From assembly GCA_000827325.1 (NCBI GenBank), contig KN832890.1, positions 248,001-312,000 of the forward strand: a stretch of 64,000 bases of DNA, written 5' to 3'. Source of the DNA: Oidiodendron maius Zn (taxonomy: Eukaryota > Ascomycota > Leotiomycetes > Myxotrichaceae). Position 1 is the first letter of the stretch. Every line of letters starts with the position of its first letter. The translations under genes were made by a program, and so were the position numbers. Below are positions 40,001 to 52,541 of this stretch, piece by piece. A model generated the notes under the pieces. It was not told the DNA's origin. It was given only the letters and a program-made list of their open reading frames with translations, and searched no databases.

Positions 40001-42900
40001 GAGTACACTCTCCGCACACGTATCTGGGCATCTCTGCGCTCACAAACGCTCTACCGCACTATATCTGGCTTCATGAATTATAGCAGAGCTATCAAGCTTC
40101 TTTATCGCGTTGAAAATCCAGAAGTAGTTCAGATATTTAGAGACAAGTCCGAGAAGCTTGAGCGAGAGCTCGAACACATGGCTCGTCGCAAATTCAAGCT
40201 TGTAGTCTCTATGCAGCGTTATGCCAAATTTAATAAAGAAGAGATGGAGAACACCGAGTTCTTGCTCCGCGCGTACCCCGACCTTCAGATAGCATACTTA
40301 GATGAAGAGGCCCCCTTGGTTGAAGGCGAAGAGCCCCGGATCTACTCTGCGTTAATTGATGGGCATTCAGAAATCATGGATAATGGCTTGCGTCGGCCAA
40401 AGTTCCGCATCCAGCTCTCTGGAAACCCGATTCTTGGCGATGGGAAGTCCGACAACCAAAACCAGGCTATCATCTTCTATCGCGGCGAATATATCCAGCT
40501 CATTGACGCCAATCAAGACAACTATCTAGAAGAATGTCTTAAGATTCGAAGTGTGCTTGCCGAGTTCGAGGAAATCACCACGGACAATGTCTCGCCTTAT
40601 AGCACTAGTTTTGAGAATCCACAACCTAACCCAGTTGCGATTGTAGGAGCTCGTGAATACATCTTCTCCGAGAATATCGGTATCCTCGGTGATATTGCGG
40701 CTGGAAAGGAACAGACCTTTGGAACTCTTTTCGCTCGCACTCTTGCTTCGATTGGTGGCAAGCTCCATTATGGACACCCTGACTTCCTTAACGGCATTTT
40801 CATGACTACCCGAGGAGGTGTCTCAAAAGCCCAAAAGGGTCTTCATTTGAATGAGGATATCTACGCTGGTATGACGGCCCTCATGCGAGGTGGCCGCATA
40901 AAACATTGCGAGTACTACCAGTGTGGCAAGGGCCGTGATCTCGGATTCGGATCTATCCTGAACTTTACGACAAAGATTGGGACAGGCATGGGTGAGCAGA
41001 TGCTCTCCCGAGAATACTACTATTTAGGAACACAACTACCCCTCGATCGATTCTTATCATTCTACTACGCTCATCCTGGTTTCCATCTGAACAACATGTT
41101 CATCATGTTGTCAGTGCAGATGTTCATGATCTGCCTGATCAATCTTGGTGCTCTACGCAGTCAGGTCATTCCCTGCGTCTATAACGTAAACAAGCCTATA
41201 ACCGATCCACTGTTCCCAACTGGCTGTTCTAACGTAGATGCCATCACCAATTGGGTCTACCGTTGCATCATCTCCATCTTCATCGCTCTGTTCATCTCCT
41301 TCGTGCCCCTGGTAGTCCAAGAAATAAGCGAACGCGGATTTTTGCGTGCTGGTACCCGTCTTGGAAAGCAGTTTGGCTCTCTATCGCCGCTCTTCGAGGT
41401 ATTCGTCTGCCAGATTTATGCCAACTCGGTCCAGCAGGACCTATCATTCGGAGGGGCTAGATATATTGGAACAGGAAGAGGTTTTGCAACCTCCCGTATC
41501 CCATTCGGTGTCCTCTTCTCACGATTTGCTGGCCCATCTATCTACCTCGGCGCTCGTTTACTCATGATGCTCCTCTTCGCCACCCTCACGGTATGGCAGG
41601 CAGGTCTTATTTATTTCTGGATGTCGCTTCTAGCCTTGTGTATGTCTCCGTTCATCTACAACCCTCATCAATTTGCATGGGATGACTTCTTCATCGATTA
41701 TCGTGACTTCCTCAGGTGGTTGTCTCGTGGCAATTCGCGGTCTCACTCCTCATCCTGGATAGCATATTGCCGCTTGTCTCGGACCAGGATCACAGGTTAC
41801 AAGCGGAAGGCTCTTGGACACCCTTCTTCCAAAATGTCAGGGGACGTTCCGCGGGCCGCTTTCATGAACCTGTTGTTTAGTGAGATAATCGCCCCCATAA
41901 TCATCGTTGCGGTTACCCTGATCCCGTATCTGTTCATTAACGCACAAACCGGTGTCCTTCAAGACAAGCAGCCCGCAGGGAGCCCTAAAATTGCGCCAAC
42001 AAATTCGCTGCTTCGTGTTGGTATTGTCGCACTTGCCCCTATCGCCGTCAACGCTGGTGTTCTCGCTGGCTTCTTCGGCATGGCTTGTTGTATGGGCCCT
42101 GTCCTCAGCATGTGCTGCAAAAAGTTCGGCCATGTTCTCGCTGCCATCGCACACGGAATCTCTGTCGTTATGCTCATCGTATCCTTCGAAGTCATGTTCT
42201 TCCTAGAGGGTTTCGTCTTCACCAAGGCGTTACTCGGAATGATCTGTGCTGCTGCCATTCAAAGATTCGTCTATAAGCTTATAATTGCGCTGGCCCTCAC
42301 ACGAGAGTTCAAGACGGACACGTCGAATATCGCGTTCTGGAACGGTAAATGGTACTCCATGGGCTGGCATTCCGTGTCCCAGCCTGCTCGAGAATTTCTG
42401 TGCAAGATCACCGAGCTTGGGATGTTTGCTGGTGACTTCGTTCTCGGACACCTACTACTATTTATCATGCTTCCTATCATACTAATTCCTCAGATTGATA
42501 TAGCTCATTCGGCATTGTTGTTCTGGCTTCGTCCTAAGTAAGTTGAAGCTCCGACTCCCAACACCATTACTAACCGGGTCTGACTAGTCGACAAATCCGG
42601 CCACCAATCTATGCAATGAAGCAATCGAAGCTCAGAAAAAAACGTGTTTGGCGATATTCTACAATATACTTCATCTTGCTTATCCTCTTCATTGCTCTCA
42701 TTGTGGGGCCTATTGTTGCCGGCTCGAAGATCTTGACGCCAAATGTAGAGAAAATTATCCCCATGAGTCTCTTTCAACCTGTCGGCCAGAACAATAATGA
42801 CACCAACAACTATACTGAGACAGGGACAGGCGCGAAGTCGGGGGTTTCAGCCTCAGCCACGTCCACATCCTCTGGAATCGCGAAGGTTCGATTGTTTTAG
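37002..42900 (+). CDS. 1,3-beta-glucan synthase catalytic subunit (FKS family)
   Basis: Plasma-membrane enzyme polymerising cell-wall beta-1,3-glucan from UDP-glucose; the target of echinocandins. Predicted 1928 residues in three exons: 37002-37159, 37222-42537 and 42588-42900. The N-terminus is His/Gln/Tyr-rich. The FKS1 domain 1 begins at [20 protein letters not shown], with [21 protein letters not shown] first cluster of membrane helices is followed by the large cytosolic region ([33 protein letters not shown]-like block) and a second helix cluster ending at the conserved FWLRP / [12 protein letters not shown] joint. The frame is intact. Hot-spot 1 reads [10 protein letters not shown] (Ala686 where Fks proteins normally have Phe) and hot-spot 2 reads NWVYRCII. 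These differences raise the chance that this is a divergent copy. Confidence 0.96.
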
Positions 42901-44864
42901 ATCAGACTGTCTTGTTGAGATTCTCCTTTGATCATATTTGGAATGGTTCAGTCAAATTGTTTCTGGATAATTTTAACGGCCAATTAATGGGAGGGGTCAT
43001 TTTACTTTTCATATTACTGTAGGAGATCATTCAAGTTTTATATGTACTGAGGGAGTTTATAAAAATGGAAGCTATTCAAAGTCCTCACTGCCGCTGACTG
43101 CGCCTTAATGGCAACACAGTCGGGCTCTCTGCCATAATACCACTGTCTGCCTCATATTTCAGCATCATTGCCAAAATCCCTATTAATTGCTCTGTGTTCC
43201 TTTTTGAGTCATTGTGCACTTTCTCTTCTCATGCCCAAGTTGCCGGCAGCAAGGATTGGAACACCTAATATGCTTGCTCCACTTTTGTACTCTCTTTCGA
43301 AGATGCTGTTGTGGGGTCCGCACCGTCTTTTTGAAGGCCACAGCGGATTGAGAATTTGCGGTTAGGCCCTCGTATGCGACAGGTGACTGAATACCGTATA
43401 AATGCTGCTTATCAATGTGTATGGGGAACTAGGCTTGAAAATCAACTTCTTGTTAGTGGTTGCCGGCATGATGTGGGCGGAGGGCAGAGGACCAATGGTA
43501 CAAGTTAGCTATAGAGCCAAAATAATGCCGGCAATTGACTATTGAAAAGAGGTAGTAGTAAGTCCAGATATGGAGGGGCCAAAAGACTGCACTGGATGTT
43601 CTGGTCATCTACTACCTTCATACATATTTCCTAGTCCAATATTCCAAATATAGTCTCAAATAACTAAAATAAAGAGATTTCAGCATGCATAAGGTGTTCC
43701 CTGTATTCAGCTCATGCATACTAGCATTTCAGTGCTCAAGTATTGGTGTTGGAGTTGGTTGGTCAGCACTCTAACTGGACTAACTTTTGGATACATTTAC
43801 TTCTGCATCTTTCCCTTCTTTGTTTCGCCCTGTTGTTGCATTATTTCTCGAGAGAGACCGGGTCAGGAAGCGCACAGAATGGGTGCTGCTTCGAGGAGTG
43901 CCGCTTGTCTCCCTTCCAGCGCTTCGGTTCTGGGATGCTTCGACCAATAACGTGTGAGGCGAAGGAGTGGAGCCACTGCGACCTTGACCCATCCTCTGAT
44001 CTGATAATCAAGTGCGACTGTTTAAGCAATGAGGGCTCTAAATATTGTGCAGATGGGGGAGACAAAATTCAGCGCTACTACTTAGCGAGAGCGCAAAGGC
44101 GTAGCGCAATTTGCGGTGACACGAGAGCTAGTGAGAGATTGATAACCGGGGAAGTCGGGAGATCTACAACACCAAGCAGCGAGGGCCATTTCATCACTAA
44201 GAATATGCCTAGGCGCGTGGCCCGCTGATCCTGAGCCAGCTCATGCTGGTTCGAGTATTGGATTGACTTGGAGCATTGGATTACAGCGAGCGCTCCATTC
44301 TTCATCTCCAAAGGTCTGCCTTCTGGGATGGACTTACGAAGGGAAGAAGAGCAAATTCTCCGGAGACGACATGAACATCTATGGTGGCATTAACCGCACG
44401 GGACTCCAGAGCACCAGGCAGAGCTGTCCGGTCGTTTGCAGCGCGCAAACCTCCGCTAGATCCGTGTACTTGCATTGCCTGGGCTGTGAGCTATCCTTCA
44501 GGGGTTTATCTGAACCACAAAGGACTAGCCTGGTTGTCCCGGAACCGTTTTTTGGGTGTTAGATACGTCAATCAGTAACCTAGCTCCTGCTAAATCTGTA
44601 AAATTACCTTCCTGATCAGTCGTCGGCTGAAAAGGCAATTTGTTGCCTCGTTTCAGTAGTGTTGGTGGCTTATACTCCTTCTCCACAACCAGGGGCGCAC
44701 AGCTCACCATCAATAAGCTTCAGATTGCTGCCCACCCTCAGCTTCTCCATCAAAGAATTCTACAACAACCATTGTGATTAAACTCTCCCTTGAATTCCCT
44801 TCAGCCTTTATTCAATCATTATTTCCAATCAACATTGTTCCTCCCGATTCAATAACAATAAGCC
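42901..44864. other. long intergenic region, no supported gene
   Basis: Nearly 2 kb between the glucan synthase stop and the GTPase gene. Frames at 43743-44228 lack an ATG context or splice support. Nothing else was recognised. Confidence 0.5.
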
Positions 44865-47800
44865 ATGAATGACAAAGGTCGTGCACATTCTCAATCGAAC
44901 TCGCCCTCGGAAGAAAGCACAGATCTCACAATATTTACTCCTCAATCTTCGACGACCTTCTCCCCCGAGGTGCTACCATCTTTACCAGGTCAGGGACAAG
45001 ATGTTCCCATTCCGTCAATTGAAGCTCCTGCCTTTGGCTTGCTTGAACAGCCGGACACATCTAACTCAGGAAGTCATACTTCGTTCAACGAGTATGAGAA
45101 TGTTCTTGAAACTTTGAAAGGGGTGAATCTTCGGCCCCTGAATAATGGTTCTGGCCATTTCCAGTTCGGTCAAGTGAAAGAATTGTCGCCCTTCACGTTC
45201 CGCAATCTCCACAATACCACACCGGAACCGACGGCTCTTGTTGCGCTGGCCGCTGAACCGAATCTATTCAGCGGCCCTAGATCTGGATCTGGTCTAAATT
45301 CGAAACACAACAAATTTGCAAGTATCCCAGGCCCTAAGCAACCCCCAGCTGTTCATACTTCTGCAAACATTGTGGCCGCACTAGCAACCAAACATCGAGC
45401 ATCGAGTGCTCCTACCCAGTTTACAGTTTCCAACCAACCTTCCAAAACGGCAGGATATGATATCGGGAAGGAGATAGCACCAGATAAGCCGTATTTTGAC
45501 AAAGATTTTCAAGACGCGTTATGTACAGGAAAATCTGTTGCTACGAATATAGCAGACGTTCTTGGCACTTGCGAATTGGCTAGGGATCGGCAATCGCAAG
45601 TCTTTAGCATGATTCAGACGGCAAACGAGCTTTCGAAGTTCGATGCACCATCTGTGTGTAAGATTGGTATTGTGGGAGACTCCGGCGTTGGTGTGTGGTG
45701 AAAATAACTGTCAGTAATATTGGTTAACCACATGTGTAGGAAAGAGCAGCTTGATTAACTCCCTCCTTGATGAACCCGACCTTGCGCGTACCGTAAGTTT
45801 AATCTTCCTCTCAAGAAATATAATCCAAGGCTGATCATGCAGGCTGGCCTTGGCGCTGCTTGCACAAGTGTAGTCACCGAGTATCAACTTCGAAAGCCGG
45901 GACAATCCGCTAAATACACAATCGAGATAGATCGGATGACAGATTCCGAGATTGAGGAACAGCTGCAAGAACTCCTTTGGAGCTATCGAAAGTTCCACAT
46001 ATGGGATCTCGATAAAGAAAACTTGACAGCGGATGAACAAAAGCATTTGGAGGACAAAGCAAAACTCGCCTGGGATACCCTAAAATCTGCATTTGGGTCT
46101 AGAAGGGAGTTGACAGAGACATATTTGAAAGACACTAGTGACGGGGCTGAAGGTAGGATCCAACAACAACTAAAATTGTGGACTGACTCACTGCAATGGC
46201 CGGGGGACTCACACCAGAATGGGTGGCTGGGAAGTGCAGAAAACGTTGAGGAATATAATGAAAAGACGAAGCAATTCTTGGCTGGAACTCTTTGGCCGTT
46301 TATCAAAGTTATGAGGTAAAAAAACTTCTTTGGCAAGAGTGATTACGCTGATATGTCACAGAGTCTTTCTCAGTTCCCAAGTTCTCAAGAGCGGAGCTAT
46401 TCTTGCAGATCTTCCAGGTACGACGAAAATTTGGAGACGCCGGCCGATATGAATATTTGAACTGACACCTGTAGGTTTTCATGATTCCAATAACGCACGG
46501 GTTAAGGCTGCCGAAGACTATATGTATCAATGCGAAGAAATTTTCGTTGTTGCAGATATAACGCGGGTTGGTACAAATAAGAGCGTAGAGAAAATTTTAG
46601 AAAAAAGCTTAGGAAGGAATCTGAAGGACGGAAGGCCATCACAGGGAATTGCATTGGTCTGCACAAAATCCGAAGTATTATACTAATGTCTTGAGTCCTC
46701 GGAAGAAGGTGTTCTAATGAGCGTCACAGGACCTGGATGTCGACGAGGTCAGAGAGAAATTCTTCGCTGATAGCCAAAGCGAAAATGCCGCAAAAGTAAA
46801 GCTGTTAGAGAAAATTGTTGAGGAGGCCGAAAATGATGATGAGGAGAAAGGTGCACTTCGCCGAAAAAACGATGCACAAGCGGAGTGGGTGTTTTATGTT
46901 TTGGAACTGCGTTTGCTAACAATGAATAACAGATTGGACTATCTATATATGACAGCACGCAATGAGTACATCGAGAAGCTCATCATCAGCACACATGCAA
47001 AAATTCTCAGACCGCGTCCTCTCTCGGTTTTTTGCGTATCTAACAAGGCATACAAGTATAACCGTCCACGAGCCAAAGCCAATGTCCTATCGATAAAGGG
47101 CAGTGGTATTCCACTATTGAGACAGCACTGTCATAAGATTCCATCTCGAGCACAGTTTAGAATTGGACATCACTTCTTGACTGTGAGTGTTAAGAGCTTA
47201 GTCCAACAGGTTCAACTATGGCTTGTCGGAGGATCTCCAGAGACTCTACCGAATCATGCAACAGTACAGAGACTTCTGGAATCACTTCAAGGTGACCTTA
47301 AAATGGTGAGTAGAGCCTATGCTGGTTTTGTAAAATACGACGTGGTAGTTCTTGTGGATACCTTCAATTTCGCACCGTTAAATGCGACTAAAATGGATAT
47401 ACTGCCATCCTCAGCTCAAAGAGGAAACTGTCTTCACTGTGTGAGCACCAGCGAGGTGTCGAACACAATTTCTCTGTTCTCGTGTTCTTGAGTTTACTGG
47501 TTCCCCGCAAGTTAACATATCTAGAATGCTTCAAAAGCAATAGACAACGCTAACGAGACTCAAATTGGCATTGCATCGAACATCATGATCCAACCTATGG
47601 GTTAGTTCTAGCTTATAATCACAACTTGTGCAAATATTACTGACGCGCATTGTATAGGCAAAAATCTAGGCGTCTGGACCGGAGAAGCTCTGCAAATATC
47701 AGATTCGTGGATGGGAGTGAGTTATAGAATTTCATCAAATGTGAGGCACGCTGACTAGTCTAGTATCATTCCTGTATGGAGCTCAAGTGCTTGAAGAGTA

Positions 47801-48780
47801 TTTCATCCACTAACATGCTTACAGCTCAGATTTCACGCTTCTGTGCAAATTATGGCTCCTGGGGCAGAGGCAAGATCCTCTTCACGGAATGGAATCTAGA
47901 GCTCATTAACCCCATGGTTTGTACCATGTCTTCGCAGTGGGACGTCTATACCGAATCTTCAGCGGCGACTCTAGGGGACCTTGAGATGAGAATTCTGGGT
48001 TTATTGGATGGACTAATCTCACAAGTCGAAGGTACTCAATCTGAAATCCAATGCAGAAACCCTATTTTCATTAAGATGATCATCAACAATACTAACATTC
48101 TACAACCAGATTTTCAAGGAGCACCTATATTCACGGAGTCACTGGTGACGAAGAAGGATTCTATAAAGTATACTTTCGAAAAGATAGAAGAATTCGCCAG
48201 AGAACAAATCGAGTAAGTCATTCTTTCGCTTCGTATCACATTTACCGCTGTGCTAAAAAATACCCTCCTGTGCTAGTTTAATCAAGCGCGATGCAACTCA
48301 AAACCACCACAGTGCATACATATACGAATTGATGCATCCAACTTATATCGCGTGTATGAAAGATTCTGTAAAGATGCATGGTAAGCCTGCAACGCGACAG
48401 ATTAGAGCTCATTCATCTAATCCGATCATGTAACAGGAGACGGTGTCACTCTAAGACGGCTAGACCGCTTACAAAAGGCAATTGGAACTGCTCAGAATCC
48501 GATTTTGTTCGGAGCAATTCGGTCCCGTCTGGAAAACGATCTCCTCCTACTTGTCGCAGATATAACCAATACTATTAACCGTAAGATTGGCGATATTCTT
48601 GCACAGATTAGAAGTAACATCGAGATATTACGCGGAACGGAGGCGCAGGTCTTGGCGAAGAATGGAGATTTCTTGGAAAGACTGGGTGGGGTGGTTACTG
48701 AAGTTTTGAAGGACTTAGAATACATTGGGAAGGTTGCTGCACAGGTGAAGAGAAAAGCCGAAAGTGATGGCTATTGTTGA
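44865..48780 (+). CDS. SLIP-GC-like large GTPase (dynamin-type P-loop)
   Basis: Predicted 1063 residues in 13 exons: 44865-45690, 45740-45792, 45843-46315, 46362-46417, 46475-46674, 46730-46884, 46933-47305, 47415-47438, 47525-47600, 47658-47716, 47764-48212, 48277-48380, 48437-48780. Phases close. About 220 disordered Ser/Pro/Thr-rich residues precede the GTPase domain. The P-loop GDSGVGKSSLIN (from about 271) is itself split by an intron, and the G3 motif is DLPGFHDSNN (about 467). Candidate G4 is LVCTKSEDL. The long C-terminus is helical, ending in QLKE-like and KDLEYIGKVAAQVKRK coiled stretches. The arrangement resembles nuclear GTPase SLIP-GC and its many fungal relatives. The role is unknown; fungal homologues are often expanded and variable. 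The 24-base exon is the least certain junction. Confidence 0.82.
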
Positions 48781-49307
48781 CTGTCGCTCGAGAGCCGGCA
48801 CTCTTTCCAACAGTATCCCCCGTTCTCACTCGATTAGCCTTGTGCATTAGCGGTTTGCAAGATCAGACACGTATGGATCAGGATTAAAGATAGCCTTGGC
48901 CTAGCTAGTCCTTTAGCGTTCTCTGAAAGCTGCTCTTGCTGTTGCACGGTCTAACCGATAATAGGAAGGTATCACGGGATCACATTCTATTTTCAGATAT
49001 TAGCGCCAGTATAAGCCACACAATGGAATTAGTGCCAGCCAGAATCGTGCCTACCAGTGGGGCAGCCATCGAAATCGAACCAGCTTGAGCGCGAGCCAGG
49101 TCGGCAGTTTCATTGCGTCGTATGCGGCTCAGTCGCAGTTCGTCGCAACATCCTCTCCTCTTTCCACTCTTGAAACATCAACTTCTGTCGGACATAATAT
49201 TGTCTTCGGATAAATATTTTTCCCGCTCCGGCAGTCAATTCTGGACATGGAACGCTGCCCCAAGAATGCAGTGCAACACACCAAATACAGTAAATGATCG
49301 ATTAAAT
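48781..49307. other. intergenic, nothing recognised
   Basis: 3' flank of the GTPase gene. No gene, repeat or RNA was seen. Confidence 0.4.
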
Positions 49308-49649
49308 CTACGAAACAAGGCAAAGAACAGCCCGGCGGATCATTAGTTGGACCGTGAACGCGGCGGGGCTGTGGTGAGGGAAGAGAGCTCTTTCGAGGCT
49401 GAGTAGCTCTCTGTAGATCCTTGTGCTCCCCCGGATGGGGTTTCTTGGCTCTACAGGATTAAGTCCGGCATCAACCACCGCGCTCTCTGCGCCAAGGAAT
49501 CGTCCCAAATACTCCTCGCAGGACTCAAGGAGCCTTTCCGTGGTATTGTAAAAGCCTAAACCTTTTGTTACGTCAAATTTGCAGCCATTTAGAGCACCGC
49601 GACTATCTTTATGGTAGGAGTAGGTCCTTATGGATTTAATCCGATTCAT
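49308..49649 (-). CDS. Putative small protein or exon, unidentified
   Basis: From an ATG at 49649 a frame of 113 residues reads with protein-like composition (GCKFDVTKGLGFYNTTERLL, LGRFLGAESAVVDAGLNPVE). The frame continues seven codons upstream to a TTGCAG that could be an acceptor, so it may be a last exon whose first exon lies near 49700. It is divergent from the secreted-protein gene. No family was recognised, and it may be a relic. Confidence 0.28.
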   Translation of the reverse strand: MNRIKSIRTYSYHKDSRGALNGCKFDVTKGLGFYNTTERLLESCEEYLGRFLGAESAVVDAGLNPVEPRNPIRGSTRIYRELLSLERALFPHHSPAAFTVQLMIRRAVLCLVS

Positions 49650-49710
49650 ACCTAACGGTAGATCCTGCAAGTATATTGCACTATAACTTCAACATTCATT
49701 AATGTAGATA

Positions 49711-49718
49711 TATAAATA
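49711..49718 (+). promoter_or_regulatory. TATA box of the secreted-protein gene
   Basis: TATAAATA lies 110 bases before the ATG of the secreted protein, followed by a CT/CA-rich leader with a CACC start context. Such a clean TATA box suits a strongly regulated gene. Confidence 0.5.
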
Positions 49719-49827
49719 GAGGTTGATATCCATGGAGAACAAACATTGACAAGTTCATCTCTATTAAGTACCCATCTCTGCCTTATAACCATCAAACAAC
49801 TCTCACCATACTCACTATTGCTTCACC

Positions 49828-50484
49828 ATGGCACGAATATATTCTCAGTTTCTGCTCTGCGTCTTTGCCCTGATCTTTGCTTTTGTTAGTGGATCCCCAA
49901 CAAGTCTCGATGTCGCGGAAAACATAGAAAACATAGAACGATCAATCCCAGAATCAGATTTGTCAACCCGGTCCGCCGCCGACGCCACCCCTCCTTCAAA
50001 CGCCAAAGACATCACCTCTGCCGTAGGTTCTACCCCAAATACCAGCTGGTTCTGGACTGGTCGTCGCGGGGCCTGTGCATCCGAAGCCGACGGCGTCAAG
50101 ACCCTCGCTATGAGCTTGGCTGCCTCCCACGGCGGCTCAACGCTTGAGCAACGCCTCGAGAGCCATAAGGTGAACATGCCCGCCTTCGGATCATCCCCCG
50201 CCGCCAAATCCGCTTGGAGATTCGCCTCGGGCACGTATGCAAACCAGGCAAGTGGAGATGTTTTCGTCGTTCTGGGGAAGTGTGTTAGAGATGGTAATAC
50301 CTGGGCTACTACTGAATTGCCGACTCTGCAGAAGGGGGGTAAGGTAAAGTGTGTTTTCCAGTTTACAAGCACTGATAACTGGGCGAACCCGACATTTTTG
50401 TGGGCGGCTTCTGGACAAGATGCTACTTGCAAGGCTAAGTTGACTAACAAAGCGTCGTTGTATCCAAGAGCATTTATGGCATAG
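49828..50484 (+). CDS. Small secreted protein with four cysteines
   Basis: Single exon, 218 residues. The N-terminus (MARIYSQFLLCVFALIFAFVSGSP) is a clear signal peptide with cleavage near residue 22. A Ser/Glu-rich pro-like region follows, with a dibasic GRRG near residue 80, a possible Kex2 site. Beyond it a compact domain of about 140 residues holds four Cys (GACAS, GKCV, VKCVF, ATCKA), enough for two disulfides. It also has several Trp (WFWTG, AWRF, TWATT, NWANPTFLW). I do not recognise the fold. The features fit a secreted effector or antimicrobial-type protein, but that is inference. Confidence 0.75.
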   Translation: MARIYSQFLLCVFALIFAFVSGSPTSLDVAENIENIERSIPESDLSTRSAADATPPSNAKDITSAVGSTPNTSWFWTGRRGACASEADGVKTLAMSLAASHGGSTLEQRLESHKVNMPAFGSSPAAKSAWRFASGTYANQASGDVFVVLGKCVRDGNTWATTELPTLQKGGKVKCVFQFTSTDNWANPTFLWAASGQDATCKAKLTNKASLYPRAFMA

Positions 50485-51028
50485 ATCTATCTGTTGTTGT
50501 AGAGCTGATGGAATTGTAGAGTTTGGGCTGTATCTTTTCCGGCGTTGTTAAAATGTTACTTAGGAGTTGGATATAAAAATGAAAGAGAACTTTCCAGCAT
50601 GACATTCTTCTCGATGTAGTGATAACAAACGTGATAGCCGAACTCAGTGACCTGTGATACTAAAGATGATGTTCTGTGGCGCAGGTGCACGAGTTGAAAG
50701 ATGATATTAAGAACGATATCGTGACACTCCTTGTATTATAGTCATATAAATATACTGCCGTTGGTGTATTACTTAATCTTCCTCCGTGTTATAAGCAACC
50801 GAGGTCAATGAGGACAAGAAAGCTGCCTCAACGCTGGATCGTTTAAACCCTGGAGCGCGACCCAAAATTACCAGCCCCTTTAGAAGGACTATCTTGTATT
50901 AGCGAAGTTTACGATGGAGCAAAAAGGTACTTTTTGTTGATGGACTTACTAGATACGAAGTTTTCCACATCTAGAACGCATCGTGGCATAACTAGAGAAG
51001 TTGTTGTAAGATTCACTCCTAAATATGA
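50485..51028. other. convergent intergenic region
   Basis: 3' ends of the secreted-protein gene and the bZIP gene meet here. No gene was seen. Confidence 0.5.
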
Positions 51029-52541
51029 TTAGTGCCATTCTGCCGACGTGATAGAGTTGAAATTGCTCTTAATACCTGACGATGTGTCGTCCACTTCCAA
51101 TGATAGGTCCTTCCATACACTCCCATCATCTTTGCTAAGAGTATCATTGCTGCCTTCTCTCGAAACCCTATTTTGCTCCCCATCTGCGAGACTGTGGCTA
51201 GTGGGTGTAGAAGGGGTAGTAACATATATCTCTGCAAATGAGGATGACTGATCTAGAGCGACTCCCATGTGCTTCAGGTACCCTTCGACGTCTTGGCAGT
51301 CAAACCACTCTCCGTCAAGTCCAAATAATCTGAGATGATTTTGATATTCATCTGATGTTGTATTTTTGCATGCGGACTTTATACTTGGTGGGATACCCAG
51401 TAGCCGTTTAGGTAATCGACAGTTATGGGGATAAATAGGAAGGCCAAATTCATCAGTGCGCCGGTAATGTGTCCCGGCTCCTCCAATGCTATAGAATGGC
51501 AGGCAATCAATCTCCAGTGGTTCTGCCTCTCCAGCTTGGACTAGTTTCTGGAAATAAGGTGACATTCTGTCTTTGTCTCGAATAACGGGAACCAGGCGGA
51601 ACATTCGATACGTGACGTTTGGATCGGAGTGGTTGTCGAGGAATAGACGATATGCATGTTCTAGACTGGAGCGATGAAGCCTTCGTACAAAGTCTTTCTC
51701 ATGGAAACTGTTTACAATAGGGATACTCTGCCCTAGTGGTCTTTCTATATCCCGAAGCCTGAGAAGAGCAGTTTGCAGGAATTCTTCTCCGTCTATGCTG
51801 CGGTGCATTGGAGAAGTTTGACTTTGAGCATGTCTACTCGACGGTGACACTGAAATAGATCTATCATTATATTCATTGGATATTACAATACCGAAGATGG
51901 GTAGATTTTGGTGGCTAAGGTCATCGTTGCATACTTGAGCTGTATCTTCAATCCCAGCAATATTAGACACAGCGGTTTTAGGTAGCGAAGGAAGATTAGC
52001 AGCGTCAGCCTTCCCAGCTTGATTGCAACATATCTCACGAAGTCGCGTATAGAGTGCAGGATGGGTCTGCTCCAAGTCTGCTCGAACCGCGATATCATGG
52101 AGTTCAGTCAATGAATCGGTTATTTCCTCAATCCTAGCTTCTAGTGAAGTAATGCGTGCCATGTAGCTTCGCACAGTTGCCTCTTTCTTTAGGCGATAAG
52201 TTCTCTGAGCACGCCGTACTTGCGATCGGCGAGCCTTGTATCGGCGGTCAGCAATAGTCGGATAAAGGTGGTGTTATGAGGTAGGGAAACATAACTTTAT
52301 TACTTACAGCTGTTAATACTGGAGCTTGGGAGTCATCAGTCCTTGGCCTACCACGCGGTTTATGTGATCGAGATTGCCCTCTAACTTTATCTGTCGTCCC
52401 TAGATTTTCTTCAACATCGAGACTTGCTGACACCGAACGTTTCTCTCTCTGTATTGTTGGCATACGTCTCTTCCAAGTTGGAGGGTCCTGCTCTGGTATC
52501 CGGATGGACCCAGCTTCCTGATGGCGTCGAGAAAAAGGCAT
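51029..52541 (-). CDS. bZIP transcription factor with DUF3425-like C-terminal domain
   Basis: Predicted 479-residue nuclear regulator in two exons, 52541-52308 and 52234-51029. The 73-base intron has GTAAGT, a GCTGAC branch site and ACAAG. The first in-frame ATG is 52541. Exon 1 is a basic low-complexity region ending RGRPRTDDSQAPVLTA. The splice restores ARRSQVRRAQRTYRLKKE, the fungal bZIP basic region with its R-x3-AQR-x2-R pattern. A heptad region (ITSLEARIEEITDSLTEL) follows. The C-terminal block with YRMFRLVPVIRDKDR, GIPPS and LDGEWFDCQDVEGYL matches the domain found after bZIPs in many Eurotiomycete regulators. Targets are unknown; adjacent genes are the secreted protein and an oxidoreductase. 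Confidence 0.9.

Noticed and set aside
43743-44228. 161-codon plus-strand frame
   Set aside because: No convincing ATG context, mixed composition, overlapping equally long frames on the other strand.
49113-49346. Short plus-strand Ser-rich frame
   Set aside because: No start context, no motif, overlaps the antisense frame of the more protein-like minus-strand sequence.
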